Source: Nitratireductor aquimarinus
Lineage (GTDB): Bacteria > Pseudomonadota > Alphaproteobacteria > Rhizobiales > Rhizobiaceae
Length of the DNA: 64,000 bases
Reading direction: 5' to 3'
NCBI RefSeq assembly: GCF_017255295.1
Contig: NZ_JAFKDE010000015.1
Coordinates: 1-64,000 of the forward strand
The notes beneath the pieces were generated by a model that searched no databases, was not told the DNA's origin, and worked only from the letters and a program-made list of their open reading frames with translations. Position 1 is the stretch's first letter. The number at the start of each line of letters is the position of its first letter. Positions 7,810 through 16,283 of the stretch are shown piece by piece. The position numbers were made by a program, and so were the translations under genes.

Positions 7810-8523
7810 ATGGGCGGCAAACCGGTAATCGGCATGATCGTTCCACCGGCGGCGGGCGCTGTGCCGCCGGAACCGCTGGCGCTTTATGCGGGACGGGCTG
7901 AATTCATCGCCGAGGGGCTGGCGCTGAAGGCGCTCTCGCCGGAAGGCTATGATGCGGTGATCGAGCGGGTGGAGGAATTGTCCGCGCGTCTGGCGGAGCG
8001 GGGCGCGCAGGCAATTTCGCTGATGGGCACATCGCTGAGCTTTTATCGTGGCGCTGCATTCAATGCGGAGCTGATCGCGACGATGGAGAAAGCGTCGGGA
8101 TTGCCCGCAACAACGATGACCGACAGCGTGCTCGAAGCGCTTGCGGCCCTTGGCGTGCGCCGGCTCGCGGTGGCGACTGCCTATCGCAGCGCCGTCAATG
8201 ACCGCCTGAAGGCCTATCTGGAGGCCGCCGGATTCGAGGTGACGGTTCTGCGCTCACTCGACATCGAGGATGTGGACGCGATTGCATCCGTGACCAGTGA
8301 AACGCTGATCGATCTGGGAGCGGAAACCTGCCGGGCTGCGAAAGACGCAGAGGCGCTCTTCATTTCATGTGGCGGTCTGCAAACGCTTCCGGTGACGGAG
8401 CCGATCGAGCAGCGTTGTGGCCTGCCGGTCGTCTCGAGCGCTCTGGCCGGGGCCTGGGGCGCGATGGGGCTTCTTGGCCTTGACCGGCGCGCCGACGGGG
8501 CCGGGCGTCTGTTCCAGACCTAG
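7810..8523 (+). CDS. Arylmalonate decarboxylase-like enzyme (Asp/Glu racemase superfamily)
   Basis: 237 residues. The sequence follows the known bacterial arylmalonate decarboxylase (AMDase) closely: IGMIVPPAAG near the start, MGTSLSFYRGAAFNA at 72-86, TAY at 123-125 and SCGGL at 186-190. The dioxyanion-hole residues (Gly73, Thr74, Ser75, Tyr125) and the single catalytic Cys187 fall one position from those of the characterised enzyme. Glutamate or aspartate racemases carry two Cys; AMDase lacks the first, as here. It would decarboxylate a disubstituted malonate without cofactor. Start chosen at ATG 7810, after GAGGGG; ATG 7792 is possible. Last gene of the operon, before a terminator. The natural substrate is unknown. 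Confidence 0.85.
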   Translation: MGGKPVIGMIVPPAAGAVPPEPLALYAGRAEFIAEGLALKALSPEGYDAVIERVEELSARLAERGAQAISLMGTSLSFYRGAAFNAELIATMEKASGLPATTMTDSVLEALAALGVRRLAVATAYRSAVNDRLKAYLEAAGFEVTVLRSLDIEDVDAIASVTSETLIDLGAETCRAAKDAEALFISCGGLQTLPVTEPIEQRCGLPVVSSALAGAWGAMGLLGLDRRADGAGRLFQT

Positions 8524-8539
8524 CCTGTCGCAGAAACGA

Positions 8540-8574
8540 AAACCGCCCGCGAGGCTCGACCACGCGGGCGGTTT
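8540..8574. terminator. Bidirectional terminator between the TRAP operon and metC
   Basis: A 12 bp perfect stem AAACCGCCCGCG (8540-8551) pairs with CGCGGGCGGTTT (8563-8574) across an 11 nt loop. It sits between two convergent genes, so it probably serves both strands. Confidence 0.8.
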
Positions 8575-8609
8575 GCAGTCTGAAAAGGCCTGTGCCCAGG
8601 GTCCTGTCT

Positions 8610-9782
8610 CTAGAGTGCGTTCACCGCTTCAAGGGCGCGGGCGAGGTCGGCCTGCAGGTCCTCGACATCCTCGAGCCCGATTTGCAGGCGCATGACCGGG
8701 CCTTCCTTGGGCGCATGCGCCACGGTGCGGTCGTTGAGCTGCACATGCACGGCGAGGCTCTCATAGCCGCCCCAGGAATAGCCGAGACCGAAATATTGCA
8801 GCGCGTCGAGGAAGGCATGGGCTTCCTTCTCGCCCCCGCCATCGAGCACGATGGAGAAGAGGCCGCTCGCGCCGGTGAAGTCGCGCTTCCAGATTTCATG
8901 GCCCGGATGCGATTCGAGGCCCGGATGCAGCACGCGCGCCACGCCTTTCTGGCCTTCCAGCCAGCGGGCGAGCGTGAGCGCGCTTTTCTGGTGGCGTTCA
9001 AGGCGCACGCCCATGGTGCGCAGGCCGCGCAGCACCTGATAGACATCGTCGGGCGCAGCACACATGCCGAGCGCTCCATGCGTGTCCAGAAGCTGCTCCC
9101 AACAGGCTTCATTGGCCGAAACCGTGCCGAGCAAAATGTCCGAATGGCCGCCCGGATATTTGGTCGCTGCCTGGATCGAGATATCGACACCGTGATCGAG
9201 CGGACGGAAGAAGAGGGGGGTGGCCCAGGTGTTGTCCATCATGACGATGGCGCCGCCCTTGTGCGCAGCCTCGACGATTGCCGGGATGTCCTGCATCTCG
9301 AACGTGCCGGAGCCGGGCGCTTCCGTCAGAACCACCTTGGTGTTCGACTGCATGACCGAAGTGATGTCGGCCCCCAGATGCGGATCGTAATAGGTGACCT
9401 CCACGCCAAGCCGCGCCAGCATCGTGTCGGCGAAATAGCGGGTCGGGTGATAGACCGAATCGACAATCAGCACATGGTCGCCCGCCGAAAGGAAGGCGAG
9501 CATGGGCACCGTTACGGCCGCAAGCCCCGTGGGGACGATGACGGTTCCGGCAGATCCTTCAAGCTCGTTCATGGCCGCTGCAAGCGCGTCGCTCGTCGGG
9601 GTGCCGCGGGTTCCATAGGTGTATTTCTGGTTCCGCGTCGCCATGGTGTGTGCGTCGGGGAAGAGCACGGTGGAGGCGTGCACCACCGGCGGATTGACGA
9701 AGCCGTGGAAGTCGCGCGGATTGTTGCCCATATGGGCAAGGCGCGTGTTGTCTCCGACTTTAGTATTAGTCTTGTCGTTCAT
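8610..9782 (-). CDS. metC: Cystathionine beta-lyase
   Basis: 390 residues, Cys/Met-metabolism PLP enzyme. The internal aldimine lysine is in ATKYPGGHSD, and the cofactor Asp in MMDNTWATP. The Y-x-R segment YTYGTRGTP near residue 55 is typical of this family's tetramer-shared phosphate site. It would cleave cystathionine to homocysteine, pyruvate and ammonia for methionine synthesis. It is divergent from aapJ; this metC-aap neighbourhood is known from Rhizobium leguminosarum, which supports both names. Other C-S lyase activity cannot be excluded. Confidence 0.9.
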   Translation of the reverse strand: MNDKTNTKVGDNTRLAHMGNNPRDFHGFVNPPVVHASTVLFPDAHTMATRNQKYTYGTRGTPTSDALAAAMNELEGSAGTVIVPTGLAAVTVPMLAFLSAGDHVLIVDSVYHPTRYFADTMLARLGVEVTYYDPHLGADITSVMQSNTKVVLTEAPGSGTFEMQDIPAIVEAAHKGGAIVMMDNTWATPLFFRPLDHGVDISIQAATKYPGGHSDILLGTVSANEACWEQLLDTHGALGMCAAPDDVYQVLRGLRTMGVRLERHQKSALTLARWLEGQKGVARVLHPGLESHPGHEIWKRDFTGASGLFSIVLDGGGEKEAHAFLDALQYFGLGYSWGGYESLAVHVQLNDRTVAHAPKEGPVMRLQIGLEDVEDLQADLARALEAVNAL

Positions 9783-10129
9783 GGAACCCTGTCGCTTGAT
9801 TGTCTGCGGCGCTTGCCGGAAGGCCAGGAGCGTTGAAATGCGCCGGAAAAGGCGGGCGGATGGAACGCGATTGTGCGCTGCACGTCAACCGCAAACGGGC
9901 GTCTCCTTTGCTTCTGGAACAAGCCTCTTTCACACTTGACCCAAAAGAATTTATCGCATTCGATGGCTGCAGTGCGTGGGAGAGGAAGCGCGTGTCCGTT
10001 CGCCTTTTGGGTATTGAAGCTCCACTTCTGGAGTATGCTGCCCGAAGAGCCCGGTGGTCGGCATTCGCCTGCTTCCGCACTGAAAAGTGTCAGGGGATAA
10101 GCCCAAAAACAGAAAAAGGGTTCTGAATC
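9783..10129. other. metC-aapJ divergent intergenic region
   Basis: 347 bp between two divergent starts, so both promoters must lie here. TTGACC at 9936-9941 with TTCGAT 17 nt later is a weak candidate for aapJ. A short near-palindrome around GAAGCTCCACTTC (about 10016-10028) is present. I found no convincing sigma-54 site, although aap genes are nitrogen-controlled in rhizobia. No gene is seen. Confidence 0.4.
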
Positions 10130-11158
10130 ATGAAGAAATTAGTCAAAGCGTTGCTCGGCTCTGCCGTGGTCGCAGTCATGGCCGCGCCGGCTTCTGCCGC
10201 TACGCTCGACGATATCAAGGCGAAGGGCCATGTGCAGTGCGGTGTGAACACCGGTCTGATCGGCTTCAGCGCGCCCGATGATGATGGCAACTGGACCGGC
10301 CTCGATGTCGATTTCTGCCGTGCGCTGGCTGCGGCCATCTTCGACGATCCGGACGCCGTTCAGTTCTCGCCGCTCTCCGCAAAGGACCGTTTCACCGCGC
10401 TCCAGTCGGGTGAGGTGGACGTTCTTTCGCGCAACACGACCTGGACCATCAGCCGCGACACCGCGCTGGGTCTCAACTTTGCCGGCGTCACCTATTATGA
10501 CGGCCAGGGTTTCATGGTGAACGCCAAGAACCTGCCCGACATCAAGTCCGCGCTGCAGCTTTCCGGCGCGACGGTCTGCGTGCAGGCCGGTACCACGACG
10601 GAGCTGAACCTCGCCGACTACTTCAAGGCCAACAACATGGAATACAATCCTGTTGTGTTCGAGAAGTTCGAAGAGGTGAATTCGGCCTATGACGCAGGGC
10701 GCTGCGACGTCTACACGACCGACCAGTCGGGCCTCTATGCCGTGCGCCTGAACCTGGCCAGCCCGGGTGATCACATCGTGCTTCCGGAGATCATCTCCAA
10801 GGAGCCGCTTGGCCCGGCAGTGCGCCATGGCGACGATCAGTGGCTCGATATCGTCAAGTGGACCTATTACGCGCTCGTCAATGCTGAAGAGCTGGGCGTG
10901 AACAAGGACAATCTCGAAGAGAAGATGCAGTCCGACAATCCGGAACTGCGTCGTCTTCTGGGCACCGAAGAAGGTGGCAAGCTCGGCACGGATCTCGGCC
11001 TGACGAACGACTTCGCTGTCCGGATCGTCAAGCATGTCGGCAACTATGGCGACATCTTCGAGCGCAATGTTGGTGCGGAAAGCCCGCTCAAGATTTCGCG
11101 CGGCATCAACGCCCTTTGGACCAAGGGTGGCCTCCAGTACGGCATGCCGATCCGCTGA
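10130..11158 (+). CDS. aapJ: General L-amino acid ABC transporter, periplasmic binding protein
   Basis: 342 residues with a Sec signal peptide of about 23 residues (cleavage after ASA). The mature part is the solute-binding family 3 fold; landmarks are GHVQCGVNTGLIGFSAPD and RFTALQSGEVDVLSRNTTWT. Length and motifs match AapJ of Rhizobium leguminosarum, which binds many L-amino acids. The permease and ATPase genes follow in order. A stable stem-loop lies in the gap to aapQ, which usually gives higher expression of the binding protein than of the membrane parts. Confidence 0.94.
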   Translation: MKKLVKALLGSAVVAVMAAPASAATLDDIKAKGHVQCGVNTGLIGFSAPDDDGNWTGLDVDFCRALAAAIFDDPDAVQFSPLSAKDRFTALQSGEVDVLSRNTTWTISRDTALGLNFAGVTYYDGQGFMVNAKNLPDIKSALQLSGATVCVQAGTTTELNLADYFKANNMEYNPVVFEKFEEVNSAYDAGRCDVYTTDQSGLYAVRLNLASPGDHIVLPEIISKEPLGPAVRHGDDQWLDIVKWTYYALVNAEELGVNKDNLEEKMQSDNPELRRLLGTEEGGKLGTDLGLTNDFAVRIVKHVGNYGDIFERNVGAESPLKISRGINALWTKGGLQYGMPIR

Positions 11159-11187
11159 TCGCAGATCGGATTCCGTCAACATAATGC

Positions 11188-11215
11188 GTGAAAGGCGGTA
11201 CGCACCGCCTTTCAC
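11188..11215 (+). promoter_or_regulatory. Intercistronic stem-loop between aapJ and aapQ
   Basis: A perfect 12 bp stem GTGAAAGGCGGT / ACCGCCTTTCAC with a 4 nt loop (11200-11203) stands 20 nt before the aapQ ATG. No T-tract follows, so it more likely stabilises the aapJ message or partly attenuates transcription than ends it. Such hairpins are common after binding-protein genes of ABC operons. Confidence 0.65.
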
Positions 11216-11235
11216 CATTCCTGGTGAGGATAGCC

Positions 11236-12426
11236 ATGGCCACCCAGCACTCAACTGCGGAGGGCGCGGCGCCTCGTGTGCCGCTGCTCTATGATCCGCG
11301 CGTTCGAGGAATTGCCTATCAAGTCCTGGTGTTCGTAGGCCTGTTTGCCCTGGTCTACTGGATCGTCGGCAACACGACAGCCAATCTTCAACGCGCCAAC
11401 ATCGCTTCCGGTTTCGATTTCCTCAAGGGACGCGCCGGCTTCGATATCGGCGACAGCCTGATCGAGTATTCATCCGATTCCACTTATGGCCGCGCGCTGT
11501 TCGTCGGCTTTCTCAACACGCTGCGTGTTGCGATTGTGGGCATCATTACAGCGACCGTGATCGGTTTCATCATCGGTATCGGACGTCTTTCGAAAAACTG
11601 GCTGATCAACCGGATCTGCCTCGTCTATGTCGAGGTTTTCCGCAACATTCCGCCGCTTCTCGTCATCTTCTTCTGGTATTTTGGCGTTCTTTCGGTGCTG
11701 CCGCTGCCGCGTGAGAGCATCGACCTGCCGCTCGGATCCTACATCAACGCACGTGGTCTCTTCGTGCCTGCCTTCCAGTGGGGGCCGGGCGCATGGCTCG
11801 TTCTTGTGGCTTTTGCGGTGGCGCTTGTCTTCGTCTTCTTCGTGCGTCGCTGGGCACACAAGAAGCAGATGGCGACCGGCGAACAGTTTCCGGTGTTCTG
11901 GACGAGTGTCGGCCTGATCATCGGGCTTCCGGCGCTGGCGTTCATCGTCACCGGTTTCCCGCTGAGCTTCGAGTTCCCCCAGCTGTCGACCTTCAATCTG
12001 CGTGGCGGCATGCAGATAAGGCCTGAGTTCCTGTCACTCTATCTGGCGCTGTCGTTCTACACCGCGGCTTTCATTGCGGAGATCGTGCGCGCCGGTGTGG
12101 TCGGCGTGAACCGGGGGCAAAGCGAGGCGTCGCATGCGCTGGGCCTGCGCTCGGGCCAGACAATGCGGCTGGTCATCATTCCGCAGGCGCTGAGGATCAT
12201 CATCCCGCCGCTCACGAGCCAGTATCTCAACCTGACGAAGAACTCTTCGCTGGCGGTGGCCATCGGCTATCCGGATCTGGTTGCAACGGGCGGCACCACG
12301 CTCAACCAGACAGGTCAGGCCATCGAGGTCGTCGCGATCTGGCTGATTGTCTATCTCGGGCTCAGTCTGGGAACGGCAGGTCTGATGAACTGGTACAATG
12401 CGCGCATGGCGCTGGTGGAGCGGTAA
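11236..12426 (+). CDS. aapQ: General L-amino acid ABC transporter permease AapQ
   Basis: 396 residues from ATG 11236, preceded by GGTGAGGAT; an upstream in-frame ATG at 11188 lies inside the hairpin and is rejected. It is a HisM-type permease with a long insertion between the first membrane helices and the core, as in AapQ. The EAA loop that contacts the ATPase is around residues 295-325 ([20 protein letters not shown], then PQALR). The gene ends 1 nt before aapM starts. AapQ and AapM form the heterodimeric channel. Confidence 0.93.
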   Translation: MATQHSTAEGAAPRVPLLYDPRVRGIAYQVLVFVGLFALVYWIVGNTTANLQRANIASGFDFLKGRAGFDIGDSLIEYSSDSTYGRALFVGFLNTLRVAIVGIITATVIGFIIGIGRLSKNWLINRICLVYVEVFRNIPPLLVIFFWYFGVLSVLPLPRESIDLPLGSYINARGLFVPAFQWGPGAWLVLVAFAVALVFVFFVRRWAHKKQMATGEQFPVFWTSVGLIIGLPALAFIVTGFPLSFEFPQLSTFNLRGGMQIRPEFLSLYLALSFYTAAFIAEIVRAGVVGVNRGQSEASHALGLRSGQTMRLVIIPQALRIIIPPLTSQYLNLTKNSSLAVAIGYPDLVATGGTTLNQTGQAIEVVAIWLIVYLGLSLGTAGLMNWYNARMALVER

Positions 12427-12427
12427 G

Positions 12428-13585
12428 ATGCAAGAACACGATCTTTCCTTCGTCCGCGCCGAAATGGTCGCGAACCAGCCACCCCCCGCCTCCAATCAGG
12501 GGGTGGGCTCGTGGCTGCGCAAGAACCTGTTCGCCAACCCCGTTGACACGATTTTCACGCTCATCGGCATCATCCTGGTCCTGTTGATCGTGCCACCGAT
12601 CATCCAGTGGGCGTTCATCAACGCACAATGGACGGGTTCGGACCGTTCCGTCTGCGCCACGGTGGCGCAGGGCGGCGTCCAGCCGGATGGCTGGAAGGGG
12701 GCCTGCTGGGCGTTTGTCGACGCCAAGTTCAAGCAGTTCATGTTTGGCCGCTATCCGGTGGATGAGCGCTGGCGCGTTTATCTGACGGGCGCGATCTTCA
12801 TCTCGCTCCTGACGCCCCTTCTGCTTCCCAGCGTGCCGCGCAAGGGGCTGAATGCGCTGCTGCTTTTCGTGGCGTTCCCGATTGTGGGCTTCTTCCTGCT
12901 TTCGGGCGGCATCTTCGGGCTGACGCCCGTGCCGACGCCGCTGTGGGGCGGGCTTCTGGTGACGTTGGTGCTGGCCTATGTGGGCATCGCCGTTTCCTTC
13001 CCGCTCGGCATTCTGCTGGCGCTCGGGCGACGGTCGAAAATGCCGGTGGTGAAGCTTGTCTGCGTGGTCTTCATCGAGACCATTCGCGGCGTGCCGCTGA
13101 TCACCATCCTGTTCATGGCGAGTGTCATGCTGCCGCTCTTCCTGCCGCCGGGCACCTCGTTCGACAAGCTGCTTCGCGCACTGGTCGGCGTGGCGCTGTT
13201 TGCTTCCGCCTATATGGCCGAGGTGATCCGCGGTGGCCTGCAGGCAATCCCGAAAGGGCAGTATGAAGGTGCGGATGCGCTGGGTCTCAGCTTCTGGAAG
13301 AAGATGAACCTCGTCGTTCTTCCACAGGCGATCAAGCTGGTCATTCCCGGCATCGTCAACACGTTCATCGGCCTGTTCAAGGATACGAGCCTGGTCTACA
13401 TCATCGGCATGTTCGACCTTCTGGGGGCGGTGCGTCAGAACTTCTCGGATGCGAACTGGGCGTCGCCCCAGACGCCGATTACCGGTCTGGTATTTGCCGG
13501 TTTCGTGTTCTGGCTGTTCTGCTTCGGCATGTCGCGCTACTCTATCTTTATGGAACGCCGGCTCGATACCGGTCACAAACGCTAG
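12428..13585 (+). CDS. aapM: General L-amino acid ABC transporter permease AapM
   Basis: 385 residues from ATG 12428. An earlier in-frame ATG would overlap aapQ and lacks a ribosome site. It is a HisM-type permease with about eight membrane helices, and the EAA loop around [20 protein letters not shown] matches the family. The N-terminal cytosolic region is Pro-rich ([10 protein letters not shown]), as in other AapM proteins. It is followed by a mosaic palindromic repeat before aapP, which separates the ATPase gene from the permease genes by 132 bp. Confidence 0.93.
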   Translation: MQEHDLSFVRAEMVANQPPPASNQGVGSWLRKNLFANPVDTIFTLIGIILVLLIVPPIIQWAFINAQWTGSDRSVCATVAQGGVQPDGWKGACWAFVDAKFKQFMFGRYPVDERWRVYLTGAIFISLLTPLLLPSVPRKGLNALLLFVAFPIVGFFLLSGGIFGLTPVPTPLWGGLLVTLVLAYVGIAVSFPLGILLALGRRSKMPVVKLVCVVFIETIRGVPLITILFMASVMLPLFLPPGTSFDKLLRALVGVALFASAYMAEVIRGGLQAIPKGQYEGADALGLSFWKKMNLVVLPQAIKLVIPGIVNTFIGLFKDTSLVYIIGMFDLLGAVRQNFSDANWASPQTPITGLVFAGFVFWLFCFGMSRYSIFMERRLDTGHKR

Positions 13586-13588
13586 AGA

Positions 13589-13687
13589 GCAATTCCGGGA
13601 AAAGCGGGAACCGGTTTCCCGTCCGGAATTGCGCAAGGACCAATAAATTGGAGCGTTTTCGCGATTCAATAAAAAGCGGAAACGCTC
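13589..13687. repeat. Mosaic intergenic palindromic repeat between aapM and aapP
   Basis: Two adjacent palindromes: GCAATTCCGG (13589-13598) with CCGGAATTGC (13623-13632), and GAGCGTTTTC (13651-13660) with GAAACGCTC (13679-13687). The inner GGGAAAAGCGGGAACCGG style is typical of short dispersed repeats in Rhizobiales genomes. It lies inside the aap operon and could form mRNA hairpins that shift expression between the permeases and the ATPase. Confidence 0.65.
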
Positions 13688-13717
13688 TGGGCCGAGAGCC
13701 AAGGGGAATTGAACAAA

Positions 13718-14521
13718 ATGGCATCAGAAAACGCCGTTAAAGCAGACGAGCTCCATGCTGACCGGAGCAAGATGCAGATCTCCGATACCGACGTCGCAAT
13801 CGATATTGTGGGCATGCACAAATGGTATGGCGATTTCCACGTTCTCAAGGACATCAATCTGCGCGTGATGCGCGGTGAGCGCATCGTCGTGTGCGGTCCT
13901 TCGGGGTCTGGCAAGTCGACCATGATCCGCTGCATCAACCGTCTGGAGGAGCATCAGAAGGGCAAGATCGTCGTGGACGGGATCGAGCTCACCAACGATC
14001 TGAAAAAGATCGATGAGGTGCGGCGCGAAGTCGGCATGGTGTTCCAGCACTTCAACCTGTTTCCGCATCTGACCATTCTGGAAAACTGCACGCTCGCCCC
14101 GATCTGGGTGCGCAAGACGCCCAAAAAAGAGGCCGAGGCGACCGCGATGCACTTTCTGGAGCGGGTCAAGATCCCTGAACAGGCGAACAAGTATCCGGGC
14201 CAGCTTTCGGGCGGCCAGCAGCAGCGCGTGGCGATTGCCCGCGCGCTGTGCATGAACCCGCGCATCATGCTGTTCGATGAGCCGACCTCAGCACTTGATC
14301 CCGAGATGATCAAGGAGGTGCTCGACACCATGGTTGATCTCGCCGAAGAAGGCATGACGATGATCTGCGTGACCCACGAAATGGGCTTTGCCCGTCAGGT
14401 GGCGAACCGCGTGATCTTCATGGATCAGGGGCAGATCGTCGAGCAGAACACCCCGGCGGAGTTCTTCGACAACCCGCAGCACGAGCGCACAAAACTGTTC
14501 CTGTCGCAGATCCTGCACTGA
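13718..14521 (+). CDS. aapP: General L-amino acid ABC transporter ATP-binding protein
   Basis: 267 residues from ATG 13718 (TTG 13709 is an alternative). Walker A is GPSGSGKST, the signature [15 protein letters not shown], Walker B IMLFDEP, followed by the SALDPEM D-loop and the switch His in CVTHEMGF. The length and the N-terminal extension before IVGMHKWYG match AapP. It energises the AapQM channel. It is separated from aapM by a palindromic repeat but is probably transcribed with it, and is followed by a good terminator. Confidence 0.94.
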   Translation: MASENAVKADELHADRSKMQISDTDVAIDIVGMHKWYGDFHVLKDINLRVMRGERIVVCGPSGSGKSTMIRCINRLEEHQKGKIVVDGIELTNDLKKIDEVRREVGMVFQHFNLFPHLTILENCTLAPIWVRKTPKKEAEATAMHFLERVKIPEQANKYPGQLSGGQQQRVAIARALCMNPRIMLFDEPTSALDPEMIKEVLDTMVDLAEEGMTMICVTHEMGFARQVANRVIFMDQGQIVEQNTPAEFFDNPQHERTKLFLSQILH

Positions 14522-14546
14522 CCGCAGGCGCTCCGGCGCAGACACC

Positions 14547-14580
14547 AAACGCCGCGTTTCCTCACGGGAGCGCGGCGTTT
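14547..14580. terminator. Terminator after aapP
   Basis: Stem AAACGCCGCG (14547-14556) pairs perfectly with CGCGGCGTTT (14571-14580) across 14 nt, followed by TTGCATTTTG. It lies between convergent genes, so it may also serve the monooxygenase. Confidence 0.75.
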
Positions 14581-14636
14581 TGCATTTTGGGGGATGAACC
14601 GGGAAGAGAGCGGCGGGCAGGGGCTGTCAGCCCGCC

Positions 14637-15857
14637 TCAGCTTTCAGGAGCCGCTTCTGCGTCGAAACCGTAGAGCCAGTCGAAATCCGCCATCAGCGCT
14701 TCCTGGCTGCGTGTCTTGAGCACAGCATCGCGCACAAGCGCCACGGGACCGCTGGCGTGCCAGGTGAAGCGGTTGAACGCGCCGCGTCGGGCGACGCGGC
14801 TCACGCGCGGTTTGCGCTGCGCCTCATAGGCCGCAAGCGCCACAGAAGGCGCATCGCGGTGCTTCGCGACAAGATTGGCAAGCACGGTCGCATCTTCAAT
14901 CGCCATGCCGGCGCCCTGCGCCGCAAAGGGCGGCACCGCATGGGCGGCATCACCGATCAATGCGAGGCCCTCGGGCTTTGTCCAGGCATCGGCCGCGTCC
15001 ACCTGATGGATGGGCCAGACGGTCCAGGAGGCATGTCTGCTGGCGGCCAGCCGGGCAAGGGCGGGATTGGCGCTGGCGAGCGTCTTTTTCAGCGGCGCGT
15101 CGTCAGCATCCTGCGCCCAGGCGTTGAGCGGCACTTCGCCCGGCACAATCGCAACCAGATTGATCGCCCTGCCGCCACTGATCGGATAGGCGACCAGATG
15201 GAATTTCGGGTGCATGAATGCCGTAACCTGGTCAGGCTGGATCGCACCGTCGCCGGCAGCCAGCGCCTCTTCGACGGGGACTGTCGCGCGCCAGGCGACG
15301 TAACCGGTAAAGCGGCTGCGCACGGCGGTGCGGGCGAGGCGACGCAGATGCGACCAGACCCCGTCTGCCGCGATCAGGAGGGGCGTGTGCACCTCTTCGC
15401 TTTCGCCGTCCCGCAGGATCTGAAGGCGTGGACGACCGGCGTGGAAAACGGCTTTCTCGGCCAGTGCGCCGGTGACGATCTCGATCAGCGGTTGCTGGCG
15501 CGCACGGTTCAGAAGGGCTGCCTGCAGATCGGCGCGGTGCACCACAAGATAAGGTGCGCCCCAGCGGGCCTGTGCGGCCGCACCGAGCGGAACATGGGTG
15601 AGGGGGGCGAGTGTCGCAGCCTTCTTGAGAACGACGGCCTGCGGCTCCACGGCCGAAGCGCGCAGTTCCTCAAGCACGCCCAGCCTGTCGAGCAGGCGGG
15701 TCGCGTTGGGCGAAAGCTGAAGGCCGGCCCCCACTTCGTGGAGTTCCGGCGCACGCTCATAGATGCGCGAGGCAAGACCATGCCGCGCCAGGGCAAGTGC
15801 TGCCGTCAGCCCGGCAACGCCGGCGCCGACGATGATTGCTGCTGGTTCGTCCGTCAT
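14637..15857 (-). CDS. FAD-dependent monooxygenase (salicylate hydroxylase-like)
   Basis: 406 residues. Class A flavoprotein monooxygenase pattern: the N-terminal dinucleotide fold has IIVGAGVAGLTAALAL, the middle DG motif reads AADGVWSHLR, and the second FAD motif is LIGDAAHAVPPFAAQGAG. These enzymes hydroxylate aromatic carboxylates with NAD(P)H and oxygen. No aromatic-degradation genes are adjacent, so the substrate is unknown. The first residues MTDEPAAIIVGAG leave little doubt about the start. Other members of the family hydroxylate non-aromatic compounds. Confidence 0.85.
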   Translation of the reverse strand: MTDEPAAIIVGAGVAGLTAALALARHGLASRIYERAPELHEVGAGLQLSPNATRLLDRLGVLEELRASAVEPQAVVLKKAATLAPLTHVPLGAAAQARWGAPYLVVHRADLQAALLNRARQQPLIEIVTGALAEKAVFHAGRPRLQILRDGESEEVHTPLLIAADGVWSHLRRLARTAVRSRFTGYVAWRATVPVEEALAAGDGAIQPDQVTAFMHPKFHLVAYPISGGRAINLVAIVPGEVPLNAWAQDADDAPLKKTLASANPALARLAASRHASWTVWPIHQVDAADAWTKPEGLALIGDAAHAVPPFAAQGAGMAIEDATVLANLVAKHRDAPSVALAAYEAQRKPRVSRVARRGAFNRFTWHASGPVALVRDAVLKTRSQEALMADFDWLYGFDAEAAPES

Positions 15858-15872
15858 CGGCCTGCGGGCCGA

Positions 15873-16115
15873 TCAGGCCGCTTCGTCGTAAATGCAGCCC
15901 TCGGGCTTCGTGTCCGTCGCCTTCAGCGCCGGATTGTAGCGGTAAAGCGTCGAGCAATAGGGGCAGACCCGCTCGTTCTCATCGCCCATGTCGATGAACA
16001 CATGCGGATGATCGAAGGGCGGATTCGCACCGACGCACATGAATTCCTTCACGCCGATTTCGATTGCCTGGTGTCCGTTGGTGTTCTGGAAATGGGGAAT
16101 GGCTGATCCGGCCAT
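15873..16115 (-). CDS. Zinc-finger protein of the NDUFS6 type (COG4391)
   Basis: 80 residues from ATG 16115, after GGGAGA. The zinc ligands follow the pattern Cys-x8-His, then Cys-x2-Cys: FMCVGANPPFDHPHVF and VCPYCSTLYRY. This matches the small zinc-binding subunit related to mitochondrial complex I NDUFS6, found in alphaproteobacteria. It would help assemble or stabilise NADH dehydrogenase, but this role comes from homologs. The stop lies 15 nt upstream of the monooxygenase start, so they may be co-transcribed. It is divergent from ppk. Confidence 0.85.
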   Translation of the reverse strand: MAGSAIPHFQNTNGHQAIEIGVKEFMCVGANPPFDHPHVFIDMGDENERVCPYCSTLYRYNPALKATDTKPEGCIYDEAA

Positions 16116-16197
16116 CATCTTCTCCCGCTTGGAATGCGTTGGAAAGTCGCTTGCGTTTGTAGCATAAACTGCGTCTTTGCAAGCCTCTGATATGAAA

Positions 16198-16217
16198 CTG
16201 TCATAAAACCATGTCAC
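16198..16217 (+). promoter_or_regulatory. Candidate Pho box upstream of ppk
   Basis: CTGTCATAAAACCATGTCAC at 16198-16217 contains a perfect CTGTCAT half-site and a second ATGTCAC half-site, spaced 2 nt more than the ideal PhoB direct repeat. ppk is a known PhoB target in several proteobacteria. The spacing defect keeps confidence moderate. Confidence 0.4.
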
Positions 16218-16283
16218 GAGGTACACTGGGCCACCAGTAGACAACGGCCCGTGCTGTGGAAATCAAGGGGCGCAGGCAGGATC

